Notes: generated by a model not told the origin, from the sequence alone. A DNA stretch of 64,000 bases from Phascolarctos cinereus (GCF_002099425.1 NW_018344193.1:722501-786500); one strand, 5' to 3'. Counted from the first letter of the stretch, positions 22,170 through 32,543 are shown. Numbers and translations: made by a program.

Positions 22170-22995
22170 CAGTTAACAATCTAATTAACTAACACTTAAT
22201 GAGCTCTTGCTATGTGACTTTTAGGACAAGAAAGAAAGTTCTTCCACTTTCCCCTGTCTTCTGCCTTTCCTCTCTCAACACTAAAAACAGTATATTTGTT
22301 TTTTTCTCTCTACAGGGATGTGTTAAGTGGAGCAGTGTCTGGACAGAAGGCTGATTAAGGAAGCATTCCCAGGGCCATCCAAATTCATTTTCAAATGTGG
22401 CTGGGATACACAGTGGCCCTATGCCATATGGATAGGGGTATGAATATGACATTTCCTTTTCTTGTGTCTCTTTGCAGGAATACAAGGAAGATAATCGGGC
22501 TCAGCCAGAAAGCACTCCACTGAGTCCTTATACCAACCATCTGCCAGACAGGGTTTCTCCCTCTAAAAGTTTACAATCGAAAACACCTGCCTTAGTCATT
22601 TCCTTTGTGCTCTACCACAAAGAATTATAGGAAACAGAGCTGTGGAAAGAACGTCACACCAATAAACGAAAATGATTCATGTCTGTGATTTGGAGCAGTC
22701 GCCTGGGGGCATTTGAAGACACCTTTTGTCTTCTTGCAGGATTTGTTATATCCTGAAGCATTTAGGCTTCATGCACTCTGGAATGTCAATGGTGCAGCTC
22801 TCAGCCATTTGTCTAAAGCTAGAAGGATACAGTCAACCTGATCTCTTCTATTTTTCATCCTAAAATGCTTTCTACCTGATAACCAGATACTGTCAATTTC
22901 CTATTACCCAAAAATGGATCTTTTCTTTTCCTCCTCCAGTAGCACTAACACAAAATTGACTCTTCTTTTTTATTGCCTTTGGGAAGTAAAAAGAA
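22170..22995. other. Unique sequence; possible conserved block
   Basis: No repeat was recognised. The stretch 22660-22860 is of high complexity and lacks repeat signatures, so it is a candidate for conserved noncoding DNA. The 91-codon minus frame (22210-22485) resembles nothing I know. Confidence 0.35.
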
Positions 22996-23002
22996 AAAAA
23001 AT

Positions 23003-23215
23003 TGCTCACCTTTATATGGTGCTTTCCTCCCCACCTTTTTTTTTTTCAAAGCTCCTTTCACAGTACATCTCTGAGAGATACAGGGAGGGAAAATATTATT
23101 TCCCCCACATTACAGAGAAGAAAACAGATTCAGAGAGGCTCCGTGATTTGCCTGCAGTCAAACAGTTATTTACAGACTGAATCTAAGTCCAAGACTTCTA
23201 TCTTCAAGACCATTA
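23003..23215 (-). mobile_element. MIR-like SINE, minus strand
   Basis: TTTATATGGTGCTTTCCTCC…AAAGCTCCTTTCACAGTACA…TTATTTCCCCCACATTACAG…CAGATTCAGAGAGGCTCCGT…ATTTGCCTGCAGTCAAACAG is a reversed MIR core and head. Two overlapping open frames (88 and 100 codons) run through it and are chance. Confidence 0.65.
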
Positions 23216-24255
23216 GGAAACAGAATTATGGAAAAGGCATTGATATGCTCCCAATAGGCAACTTGCAGTGGCTTCTGCAAATACCTAGCCAGCTCCAAAG
23301 CTAGAACTGCCAGAGTAGCCCAGAAAATGATTGGTAATTTATGTTCTTAGAGAACATCCCTCATTAATTACTCACTAGTTCAGTGTATTCTCTTGGTGTT
23401 GATGATGCCAGCATTATAGCCTTGTCTCTTTTTAATGTGGTTTTTTTAACTTTTGCACCATGCAAAGTGCATATTTAATTGTTTGATTCTGAAGCACATT
23501 CTGTACCAAATTTTAACAGCCTTTAAATTCAGTACCTTAAATCTGGGATTGTAAAAACAGTGCTGAAAAGTGTCATGCTCACAGCTGGTCTAGGAAACAA
23601 TTTCTGGAATGTTAAAGATGCATTGAGAGTACTGCTGACTAATTTTTTGCTCATTGTGTACACTAATCCAGCACTCTGTCTCTTACACCAAGCTGCCTAT
23701 CAGTGTGACCTGTGTTCAAATCCAGCCTCTGACACTTACTACTAGCTCAAGGACAAATCACTTATTGTCCCTGGACATTAGGTCTAAGAGTGTAAGTTAA
23801 AAATCATTTGTGATCTTCATAAGTGTAATAATTTCCCACAATGGAATTTTTCACACCAATAAATTCACAATCGATCTAATAACCTGATATTCTGTTATCC
23901 TTGAATATCCCGAATACAGTCAATAGAACACCTTCTACAACACTAAATCATTATAAAAAGCAGAAGTTTATGCTAATGTGATATTAAATGTAATGTGCAT
24001 CAGTATATCAGTACAAGTGTTCCCACCTTTCAAAAAATATCCAATACAAAACAAGGAAAACAAATATACAGGGTGATAAAAGTTTGAGCCTAATGTTGGT
24101 GCTACAAAAATATTCACCTCACAATTCCTTTAAATAGTGAGCTTTCTTGATCTACTCAAACAATTCACGATAATACTATTTCCCTACATCTTTTCAGAAG
24201 CATATCAATTTCATAAAGCTGGGTTCAATTTTACAATACTATAAAACAAAAGTAA
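23215..24255. other. Mostly unique; short SINE remnant inside
   Basis: Around 23665-23765 a decayed SINE head is visible (GTGTTCAAATCCAGCCTCTG…ACACTTACTACTAGC). The stretch 23330-23545 is complex and contains TTTGCACCATGCAAAGTGC and ATTTAATTG, a possible conserved noncoding block. The rest was not recognised. Confidence 0.4.
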
Positions 24256-24265
24256 CACCTGGATT
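24069..24265. mobile_element. Possible Tc/mariner-type MITE
   Basis: The left end TACAGGGTGATAAAAGTTTG resembles mariner-type terminal repeats (TACAGGGTG…AAAAAGT…). At the right, AAAAGTAACACCTGG reversed is only weakly similar. It may instead be coincidence. Confidence 0.2.
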
Positions 24266-24400
24266 TATTGTAAAACATTTTCATATACGTTATTTAACAA
24301 CTGTGAAATTGCCTATGAGTTGAGCAAGAAAACTCTAATTTTCCCCATTTTACAGATAAGAAAATCAAGGTTAAGTAATGTTTTTCCAGGGAAGGAAAGA
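24260..24400 (-). mobile_element. MIR relic, minus strand
   Basis: CATATACGTTATTTAACAAC, then TTTTCCCCATTTTACAGATA…AGAAAATCAAGGTTAAGTAA is the reversed MIR core. Confidence 0.6.
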
Positions 24401-24404
24401 CAAC

Positions 24405-25284
24405 AGACAGAACAAAAAGGATGGAACATAGCCATCTCCAGAAGAAATTTACTCTTAGTTCCAGTCCTTAATGGTAATCATGGGACATGACAGGGAGGGA
24501 GTGACCCCAAAAGAATTGGACAGATCAGTATTACAGGAAGCAGTAAGTCTTATGGAATTTTGAAACTCACATAAGCCCAGGGAGGGAGGGGCAGGGTGGG
24601 ACAGCATGGAGTCACTAAAAGCAGAAGTGGGTACACTCAGGGGAAGACATGACCGGGGTGGTCAACAGGGTCTTTGATGTAAAAGACTTCAGGACCTCAA
24701 AGGAAAAGAAAGGAAATCAATAGCAGTTCTTCAAAGAGACAACCTTCGGACTTCTAGCTCCACCAAGCTTTTCTGGTCAATGTAAGTTACCTGAGTCATA
24801 ATCACCTTAACACTAGGGTAGTTCATTGAGGCAACTAAGGGCAATGGATTATATAAGGTGAGAGGAGAGTTCTCATTCAGGTACATCTGTTATTTTCCTA
24901 TCACAGATGTCATAGCAAGAATTGGTAGAAAAGAGCAGAGTGAACTAAATAGGATATTTCCATGGCATGTCGAAGTTATCAGAAATAGGCAGGAAAAGGT
25001 GATATGCCCATTGTCTAGAAAAACATCAGCTTGCTACAGGTCTCAGACAGGCATGTAAGCTATAATTTTTAGCTCATAAGTTATGACATTTGTAATAAGG
25101 AGAAGTCATCAAATAAGGGTTTAGTTTCTGAAGCATGCACAGATATTCTCTGCCTAGTTCCATTGCAAGCAATCATGTGTAAAGGTGAAAGGACCCTGTT
25201 TCCAGCCATGCATTTGAGGGGCTAGTACCATATGATAACAGAAAATCTGACTGAGGAGCTAGACTGATGACCGATGACCCAATT
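24405..25284. other. Unclassified sequence
   Basis: No repeat or gene was recognised. The 66-codon frame at 24858-25058 has no family resemblance. Confidence 0.4.
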
Positions 25285-25292
25285 CTCTACAC

Positions 25293-25489
25293 CAGTGCTA
25301 TCAAACTCAAATAGAAACAGAAGTCAACCTTATGTATCCCTGCAGTCACATATTGACTTAGAAAGCCACACATTAATATTATCTATATCCTATTGTATTT
25401 TCATTTATATTGTTAAATATTTCACAATTACATTTTCATCTGGTTTGACCCCTCTTAAATGTTATAAGCCCATATATTTGACATCACCT
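25293..25489 (+). mobile_element. Non-autonomous hAT DNA transposon (MITE)
   Basis: It starts CAGTGCTATCAAACTC and ends …ATATTTGACATCACCT, whose reverse (AGGTGATGTCAAATAT) mirrors the start. The element is flanked on both sides by the exact 8-bp direct repeat CTCTACAC (25285-25292 and 25490-25497), the target-site size of hAT transposons. Internal text such as ATAGAAACAGAAGTCAACC…TGCAGTCACATATTGACTTA fits a marsupial hAT MITE whose ends read CAGTGGTGTCAAACTC…GTTTGACACCTCTG, recalled from memory. It carries no transposase, so a full hAT element must have moved it. Strand is nominal. Confidence 0.8.
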
Positions 25490-25504
25490 CTCTACACATA
25501 TTCC

Positions 25505-26205
25505 TAACTATCTGTGTATTTTAAGTTTGAGAACAGTATCCCGAAGGACTTTGTGTGTACGAGAGGAGAATATACCCCTAGTTTCAGAGTTTTTTTAAAA
25601 CTGCTATTCTTGTTATACCTTAACAACAAATCCCTTTTCTAAAAACTAATTGAATTCAACTATTTTGATTGATAATGGCTAAAATATTTTGAAAGCTCAT
25701 GAAACTCCAATCCCTCAGGGTTATTCCAAGAACCCTGAGAAGGAGGAATCAGCCATCTTCTGACAACCCAGTCTTTGAGTGAAAGTACTTAGTAAAGGGT
25801 AAAGTCTGGGGCTAGGGAAGAGGGCACTACATATTACCTTTCTATTAATTTCTTCCCTAGAGAAAATTATGACTACCAAAAGGTTCTATCTACAGTTTGC
25901 TGGAAGATCATTGGGGTGGGGGAGAAAGTATGTCATTGGGGGAAGTAGTGATGACATGAATGTAATGGTTCACTTCTCACTTCATTTTCTTAGTGGTGAA
26001 GAAAGCAAGGAGAGCTCTTTGACTTGATACTTTAAATGGTGGTTGAAACACCAGTCTTTCCAGCTCCGTCTTTTCTCAAAAATATAATGCAAAAATTAGA
26101 AACTACTAGATGACAACCAATATAGTAAAACATAATTTGGACTAATCTAAGAAGGCCAATACAAATTAGTACAAAATCCCAATTATAGATTTTTCAGCCC
26201 AAATT
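25505..26205. other. Unclassified sequence
   Basis: No repeat or exon was recognised. Confidence 0.4.
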
Positions 26206-26214
26206 AACTAAAAA

Positions 26215-26540
26215 GGGCCTATGAAGGAAGATGCTGTCTGAATCCAGAGAAAGAAATAATAAATAAAAGCATGTATAGTATGGTATTACATATTTACACA
26301 TACTTGTGGCAGCTACCTTTAGGGTGGCAGAGTTGAAAGAAGGGGGGGGAAAGAAAGTTACATAATAACTTTATTATATATTTAAAAGGAAAAGCAAATT
26401 GTACATAATAGATTTACAGTTTCATGTGCAATCCTCTTTTTTGTATTCTACTTTGTTATGGAAATGTTTGCTTGATTTCTTAAGTTCAGAATAATAAATA
26501 AATAAATAAACAAATAGAACAATGAATAAATAAATGAAGC
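26215..26540 (+). mobile_element. L1 3' end and (AAAT)n tail
   Basis: AAGATGCTGTCTGAATCCAG…AGAAAGAAATAATAAATAAAAG parallels the L1 3'UTR at 30760-30800 (ATGCTATCCACATCCAAAG…AAAGAAC). It is followed by GTACATAATAGATTTACAGT…TTATGGAAATGTTTGCTTG and an AAATA-type repeat at 26489-26540. This is a 5'-truncated insertion of a marsupial L1. Confidence 0.6.
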
Positions 26541-26574
26541 CTAAAAATGTTCAACTGCATAAAGGAATTCAAGT

Positions 26575-26589
26575 AAGACTGAAAACAGG
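26575..26589 (+). repeat. Target-site duplication, left copy (L1)
   Basis: AAGACTGAAAACAGG here is matched by AAGACTAAAAACAGG at 31066-31080 with one difference, marking the ends of the L1 between them. Confidence 0.85.
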
Positions 26590-26734
26590 AGACTTCTGCT
26601 TCCGGGAGCCAAGATGGCAGAGTAAAAAGGTAGTCGCTCTCACCCGTCCCTATCAACCTCTGAACACCCAGAAAATATCACCCCAGAAAGTACCCTGGAA
26701 CAGCTGCACCAGAAGAAAGATGGAGAGCAGCAGA

Positions 26735-27290
26735 GCAGGAGGAGATCCTGGTGCCTCAGCATTCTACAACAAACTGGTCTCCCAGTGCCTCAGCAAAAAT
26801 AAGGGAAGCAGAACTACAAAGGGCCCCAGGTGGATAAACAACCTGCAGTTTTCATCTGAAAGGAGCTGAAGAAAGCAACCTAGAGTCAGCCTAAAGTTCC
26901 AGCCTTGTTGATTCCAACCCAACACCAGGCAAACTGTCAGAACGCCATAGGCTCCAACTGCCAGGAGGCGATCCTGAAGCCCAGGTGGTAGAGCAGGCAA
27001 ACACCAACACCTGGACCTCCAAATGTGTCACTGAGGGTGGGGGAACTGGTGGAAACCAGCTCAGAAAACCACCAGGTGCCTTAGCATTCTACAGCAAAGG
27101 AGCATCCCAGTGCCTCAGCAGATCTAAGGGAGGCAGCACTGCAAGAGGCCCCAGGCAGATAAACACCCTGCAGCACCCATCTAAAAGGAGTTGAAGAAAG
27201 CTAAAGGAAAGGAAAAGCAGGCAACCTAGAGCTCCCCCCTAGAGTTCCAGCCTTGCTGATTCTAGCCCAATACCAGGTAAGCTGCCAGAA
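26735..27290 (+). promoter_or_regulatory. L1 5'UTR: two tandem monomers
   Basis: Two related units follow each other. Unit 1 has GCATTCTACAACAAACTGG at 26759, then CCCAGTGCCTCAGCA, AGGGCCCCAGGTGGATAAAC and CAGCCTTGTTGATTCCAACC. Unit 2 has GCATTCTACAGCAAAGGAGC at 27084, then CCCAGTGCCTCAGCA, GAGGCCCCAGGCAGATAAAC and CAGCCTTGCTGATTCTAGCC. The spacing is about 325 at the left anchor and 348 at the right anchor. Tandem 5' monomers are known from mouse L1, where they carry the internal promoter. Promoter function here is inferred from position. Frames at 26534-26869 and 26985-27194 are shadows of these units. Confidence 0.7.
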
Positions 27291-27443
27291 CCCTACAGCC
27301 CAAAATTGCCAACATAAGAGGCCCCAGTACACAAAGCCAGTGACCAAGACCTAGGCTCCCAACACAAGAAGCTTGTGTTAGTGCCCTCTGCTCCCCAGCA
27401 GGAGAGCTCAATCTCTTTGAAGGCCAGGGAATAAAGAAACACC

Positions 27444-27548
27444 ATGAGTAAAAAGAAACATATCATAGATTCATATTATGAGAAGAGTGAAAATCAACAC
27501 AGAAATTCTGAAGAGGACAACATTGTCAACAAACCCACATCTGCAACA
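27444..27548 (+). pseudogene. L1 ORF1 start, truncated
   Basis: An ATG at 27444 in the context ACACCATGAGTAAAAAG opens a frame beginning MSKKKHIIDSYYEKSENQHR and stopping after about 34 codons. Position, charge and the downstream ORF2 indicate the N-terminus of the L1 ORF1 RNA-binding protein. The coiled coil, RRM and C-terminal domain that should follow are absent; by about 27610 the sequence already matches the middle of ORF2. Confidence 0.65.
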
Positions 27549-27609
27549 TAAAGAAGGAATATGAACTGGTCTGAAGCCCAAAAAGCCTTCTTAGAATAAT
27601 TTCATTCAA

Positions 27610-29877
27610 AAGAATGACAATAATGAGACAACATAGCAAAACTTATGGGATGCAGCTAAAGCAGTTCTTAGGGGAAGTTTTATATCTCTAAATGCTTACA
27701 TAAATAAAATAGAAAAAGAGGAGATCAATGAATTGGGCATACAACTAAAAAAACTATAAAAAGAACAAATTAAAAATACTCAATTAAACACCAAATTAAA
27801 AATATTGAAACCAAAGGAAAAATTAAGAAAATTGAAAATAAGAAAACTATTGAACTAATAAAAGTAAGAGCTGGTTTTATGAAAAAAACAATAAAATAGA
27901 TAAGCCTTCAGTTAATTTAATTAAAAAAATTACTAGTATCAACAATGAAAAGGTGAAGCTACCACCAAGGAAGAGGAAATTAAAACAATAATTAGGAATT
28001 ATTTTGCCCAACTATATGCCAACAAATTTCATAATCTTAGTGAAATGGATACATATTTACAAAAATATAAATTGCCAAGATTAACAGAAGAGAAAGTGAA
28101 ATACTTAAATAACCGCATCTCAGAAAAAGAACTTGAACAAGCCATTGATGAACTCCCTATGAAAAAATCTCCAGGGTCAGATGGATTTACATGCGAATTC
28201 TATCAAACATTTAAAGAACCAAATTCTTTTTATGATACAAATATGGTTCTGATACCTAAGCCAGGAAAAGTCAAAACACAGAAAGAAAAGTATAGACCAA
28301 TTTCTCTAATGAATATAGATGCAAAAATTTTAAACAAAATATTAGTAAGTAGATTACAGCAACTTATCACAAGAATAATACATTATGACCAGGTAGGATT
28401 TATACCAGGAAAGGAGGGTTGGTTCAATATTAGGAAAAGTATCACCATAATTGAGCATATCAACACCAAAACCAACAGAAACCACACAATCATCTCAACA
28501 GATGCAGAAAAAGCTTTTGACAAAATACAACACCCATTCCTACTAAAAACACTAGAAAGCATAGGTATAAATGGAGTCTTCCTTAAAATAATAAACAGCC
28601 TCTACCTAAAACCTTCTGCAAGCATTATATGTAATGGGGACAAACTAGAAGCATTTCCAATAAGATCAGGGGGTGAAACAAGAATGTCCATTATTACCAC
28701 CGTTTTTCAATATAGTACTTGAATCGTTAGCTTTAGCAATAAGAGAAAAAAAAGAAATTGAAGATATTAGAATAGGCAAAGAGGAAACAAAGCTATCACT
28801 CTTTGCAGATGACATGATGATATACTTAGAGAATCCTAGAGAATCAAGTAAAGAACTACTTGAAATAATAAACAACTTTAGCAAAGTTGCAGACTATAAA
28901 ATAAACCCACATAAATCATAGGCATTTCTATATATTACCAACAAAGCCAAACATGAGAGATAGATGGAGAAATTCCATTTAACCTTATTGTAGACATTAT
29001 AAAATATTTAGGAGTCTACCTCCCAAAACAAACCTAGGAATTCTATGAACACAAGTACAAAACACTTTTCACACAAATAAAATCAGATCTAAATAATTGG
29101 AAAAACATCAGTTGTTCATGGGTAGGCTAAGCTAATATAATAAAAATGGCAATCCTACCTAAGCTAATTTACTTATTCAGTGTCGTAACAATCAAACTAC
29201 CAAAAAATTATTTTATAGAGTTAGAAAAAATAATAACAAGATTCATTTGGAAGAACAAAAGGTCCAGAATATCAAAGGAACTAATGAAAAGAAATGCAGG
29301 GGAAAGTGGCCTAGCAATTTCACATCTTAAATTGTATTAGCAACAATCATCAAAACTTCTTGGTACTGGCTAAGAAATAGAGTGGTGGATCAGTGGAATA
29401 GGTTAAATATGCAAGACACTGTAGTCAATGACTATAGTAATCTATTATTTGATAAACCCAAAGACTCTAGCTTCTGGGATAAGAACCCACTCTTTGAAAA
29501 AAAAACTGCTGGGAAAACTGGAAAAGAGTATGGCAGAAACTAGGCATAGACCAAAATCTCACAACATATACCAAGATAAAGTCAAAATGGGCTCATGATT
29601 TAGATGTAAAGGCTGATACTATAAGCAAACTGGGAGAGCAAGGAAAAGTTTACCTATCAGATCTATGGAGAACAGAAGAATTCATGACCAAACAAAACAT
29701 AGAGAACATTATGAAAAGCAAAATAGATAATTTTGATTACATTAAATTGAAAAGGTTTTTCACAAACAAAGCCAATGTAACTAAGATTAGAAGGTAGAAA
29801 ATTGGGAAAGAATTTTTACAACCAGTCTCTGATAAGGGCCTCATGTCTAAAATATATAGAAAATTAAGCCAAATTTA
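27610..29877 (+). pseudogene. L1 ORF2 reverse transcriptase region, degraded
   Basis: ORF2 encodes the L1 endonuclease/reverse transcriptase. Here it begins in the linker after the endonuclease (SNDNNET…[20 protein letters not shown], compare human NLWDTAKAVCRGKFIALNAY). Frame 28045-28722 holds [60 protein letters not shown] and the motif A region [12 protein letters not shown]. Relative to human ORF2 about 20 residues are missing after FYQTFKEP. A frameshift near 28675-28720 leads to frame 28673-28921, with the catalytic FADD at 28802-28813 and [11 protein letters not shown]. Frame 29146-29340 ([20 protein letters not shown]…[12 protein letters not shown]) continues the thumb region. Several stops and shifts break it. 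Confidence 0.9.
29861..29877 (+). repeat. Target-site duplication, left copy (SINE in L1)
   Basis: AAATTAAGCCAAATTTA is repeated exactly at 30036-30052 on the far side of the SINE. It is L1 ORF2 sequence duplicated on insertion. Confidence 0.95.
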
Positions 29878-30035
29878 TTTTTTTTAATTTTTTTTTAGGC
29901 AATTGGGGTTAAGTGACTTGCCCAGGGTCACACAGCTAGTTAACTGTCAAGTGTTTGGTCTGAGGCCAGATTTGAACTCAGGTCCTCCTGACTTCAGGGC
30001 CAGTGCTCTATCCACTGCGCCACCTAGCTGCCCCC
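29878..30035 (-). mobile_element. Short tRNA-type SINE (WSINE-like) inside L1 ORF2
   Basis: Reversed element: a T-rich tail, GCAATTGGGGTTAAGTGACT, TGCCCAGGGTCACACAGCTA, GTTTGGTCTGAGGCCAGATT, TTGAACTCAGGTCCTCCTGA, CTTCAGGGCCAGTGCTCTAT, CCACTGCGCCACCTAGCTGC. It is flanked by a perfect 17-bp target duplication. The clean duplication and the intact head with its CpG (ACTGCGCC) mark it as one of the youngest elements in the window, certainly younger than the L1 it interrupts. At 158 bp it is about full length for this family. Confidence 0.95.
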
Positions 30036-30052
30036 AAATTAAGCCAAATTTA

Positions 30053-30700
30053 TAAGAATACAAGCCATTCCCCAATTGAAAAACGGTCAAAGGATATGAA
30101 CAGACAGTTCTCAGATGAAGAAATTAAAGCCATCTATAGTCATATGAAAAAAATGCTCTAAATCATTATTGATTAGAGAAATGCAAATCAAAACAACTCT
30201 GAGGTACCACATCACACCTATCAGATTGGCCAACATGACAAAACAGGAAAATGTTGGAGAAGATGTGGGAAAATTGGAACACTAATGCATTGTTGGTGGA
30301 ATTGTGAAATGATTCAACCATTTTGGAGAACAATTTGGAACTATGCCCCAAGGGCTACAAAAACATGCATACCTTTTGACCCAGCAATGGTACTTCTAGG
30401 ACTATATGCCAAAGAGATCATACAAATGGGAAAAGGACCCACATATACAAAAATATTCATAGCAGTTCTTTTTGTGGTGGCAAAGAATTGGACATTGAGA
30501 GGATGCCCATCAATTGGGGAATGGCTGAGCAAGTTGTGGTATATGAATGCAATAGAATACTATTGTGTTATAAGAAATGATGAACAGGCTGACTTCAGAA
30601 CAACCTGGACAGACTTGTATGGTCTGATGCTGAGTGACATGAGCAGAATCAAGAGAATGTTGTACATGATAGCAGCCATGTTGTGTGATGACTAATATTG
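30053..30700 (+). pseudogene. L1 ORF2 C-terminal region
   Basis: L1 sequence resumes directly after the SINE. The frame 30285-30695 reads MHCWWNCEMIQPFWRTIWNY, then CIPFDPAMVLLGLYAKEI, FIAVLFVVAKNWTLRGCPS and LSKLWYMNAIEYYCVIRNDE. Human ORF2 has CWWECKLVQPLWKSVW, IPFDPAIPLLGIYPKD, MFIAALFTIAKTW and MWHIYTMEYYAAIKNDE in the same order. This is the cysteine-rich C-terminal part. The upstream portion, 30053-30284, is out of frame with it. Confidence 0.9.
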
Positions 30701-31065
30701 ATAAACTTAACCCTTCCCATCAATACAAGGATCTAAGACATCTCCAGAGGCCTCGTGATCGAAAATGCTATCCACATCCAAAGAAAGAACTATGGAAGTT
30801 GAATTGCCACTTTTTTTCTCTTCTGTTGAGTGTTGTTTCCTCTTTCTGATGGTTTTTCCTATTGATTTTAATTTTTACTTACAACAGCACTAATGTGAAA
30901 ATATGTTTAATAGGAACGTATATCAGATTATGCGCCATTTTGGGTAGGGTGGTGGGAAGGAAGGGGGAGAAAAATTTTAAACTCAAAAGCATATGGAAGT
31001 GATTATTGATAAATCAAACTAAATTAATAAAATTTAAAAAGTAAAATAATATATGCATCCAAAAA
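30701..31065 (+). mobile_element. L1 3'UTR and A-rich end
   Basis: It follows the ORF2 stop. It contains ATGCTATCCACATCCAAAG, a pyrimidine-rich stretch, a G-rich patch (GGGTAGGGTGGTGGGAAGGAAGG) and AAATTAATAAAATTTAAAAAGTAAAA before the right target duplication at 31066-31080. Confidence 0.85.
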
Positions 31066-31136
31066 AAGACTAAAAACAGGTTAATTTGTGGGTAGGGAAC
31101 TTTCTTTAGTGAGTAGATAAGAATGATTTGTAATTA

Positions 31137-31200
31137 GAATCATAAAATCATAAAAGTAGAAATGGTTTCCTAGATTATCCAGTCAAATGATCAAATCCAT
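31137..31200 (-). mobile_element. Short CR1/L3-type or MAR1 tail fragment
   Basis: AATCATAAAATCATAAAAGT…TTCCTAGATTATCCAGTC resembles the reversed tail of MAR1/L3 elements (ATCATAGA…GGTCATCTAGTCCAA). Weak. Confidence 0.4.
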
Positions 31201-31254
31201 TGTTTGTTTCGGTTTGAAAAGTTTGTTCTCATCAATATTCCTAAGGAATTTTGA

Positions 31255-31560
31255 AAGATGGGAAGCCTAATAAGACTGATGCAAAGTGAAGGAAGCAGAA
31301 CCAGAAAAAACAACATACATAGTAACAACATAAGTGAAAAGACTAAAATTTTAAAATACTGTATAAATATAATGACCAACCTTGACCCAAGAGAATAGTT
31401 GAGAAAATATGCTGCCTTTTCTTTGTTGCAGAATATTTGTTGGTTGTAATGAATTGGTTATTTTTGTTTTTTCCCTTTTTTTGGTGAGGAATTTTTGTTA
31501 CACTATACAGCTTTCTTGGTAGGAGAGAAATAAATGAAATTGAAACAAAAAAATCAACAA
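31255..31560 (+). mobile_element. L1 3' end fragment
   Basis: ACTGATGCAAAGTGAAGGAAGCAGAACCAG is the conserved end of marsupial L1 ORF2 (compare AAATGAAACGAGCAGAACCAGGAG near 58570). It continues into a T-rich 3'UTR and ends GAGAAATAAATGAAATTGAAAC with an A-rich tail. 5'-truncated. Confidence 0.65.
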
Positions 31561-31617
31561 AGCTTAAAAAATAATTCTCTCTGACATTTTGTTTGTATTA
31601 CAAATTATCAATGAAGA

Positions 31618-31629
31618 AAGACTTTTCTA
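31618..31629 (+). repeat. Target-site duplication, left copy (HAL1-like)
   Basis: AAGACTTTTCTA is repeated exactly at 34561-34572, marking the probable limits of the HAL1-like element. Confidence 0.7.
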
Positions 31630-32543
31630 GAAGGGTGGAGCCAAGATGGCAAAAAGATGGTAAAAGCAGTTACTTTTTTAAGCTCTCCCCCAAACTCCTC
31701 CAAATACCTGTAAAAAAGTGGCTCTAAAGAAGTTCTAGAGCCACAGAACCCACAAAAAGAGTGAAATAAATTTCCAGCCCAAGACAGCCTAGATGGTTGA
31801 TTGGAAAGGTCTGTTCTGCCAGGCTGGGAGAGGAATGCAGTTCAGCTTTGGTGTGCTGGCAAATACCAGGCCTCAGCAAACATGGAGAAGTCCTCAGGGG
31901 ATTGAATCAAGGGCAGCTGTGGAGTTTCCAGACTTCTCAACCCAGAAGCACCAAAGACAACTTAGAAGGCCGGCAGGAAAGATTTGTCTGACCATGGTGA
32001 GAGAGGAGTTCAGTTCTGCCTCAGTCCCCACACAGCCCCAGGGCAGTGACTGCTTCTGGAGCTTCAGGCCCACAGACTGAGGGGGAATTAAGTGCGTGAT
32101 CAGAGTGGGATATCAATGACCTCATTACTGGTCCTGAGGCAAGATTCTCTTGCTTTGTCCGTGCTTGGATCTGGGTCACAGTTCTGGTCGGCAGTCCTGG
32201 GGCAAGAAGGAGCACTGGCTTGATGGAGCTTGTTGTGGCAGTGGACAAAGAATCCTCCTCACAGTTCCAAGGCAGGAAAGAGTGCTTGTGGTCACTTATA
32301 GACTACAGCCTCATCCTTAATTGTACCACCTTGGAAGAACTGAAAATTTTCAAGTCCCTAGAAGTATCTCTGAAAACAGCTGCACAAAACCCCTGAAGCT
32401 TGGGACAGTACATTCTCCACACTAGAAGCAGACCCCTATCTTAACAAAGAGTTTATAACTCAAGTAATTGGCTGGGATCATGAGCAAACTTTGCAAAAAG
32501 TCAGACCATAGAATCTTTCTTTGGTGACAAAGAATATCAAAAC

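Larger units (their letters stand above)
26590..31065 (+). mobile_element. L1 LINE with 5' end, internally deleted, SINE-hit
   Basis: A 15-bp target duplication (14 of 15 identical) bounds the element. It starts GGGAGCCAAGATGGCAGAGT, the typical L1 5' beginning. It then has a 5'UTR with two tandem monomers (about 26735-26945 and 27050-27290), the first codons of ORF1, a jump past the rest of ORF1 and the ORF2 endonuclease, the ORF2 reverse transcriptase and C-terminal region in several frames, and a 3'UTR with a short A-rich tail. Intact marsupial L1s are about 6-7 kb; this copy is 4.5 kb including a 158-bp SINE. The retained 5' end shows that reverse transcription reached the start, so the losses are internal. 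It cannot move by itself. Confidence 0.9.

Noticed and set aside
26534-26869. 111-codon plus frame at the L1 start
   Set aside because: It runs from flanking DNA across the target duplication into the L1 5'UTR monomer, so it cannot be an ancestral gene.
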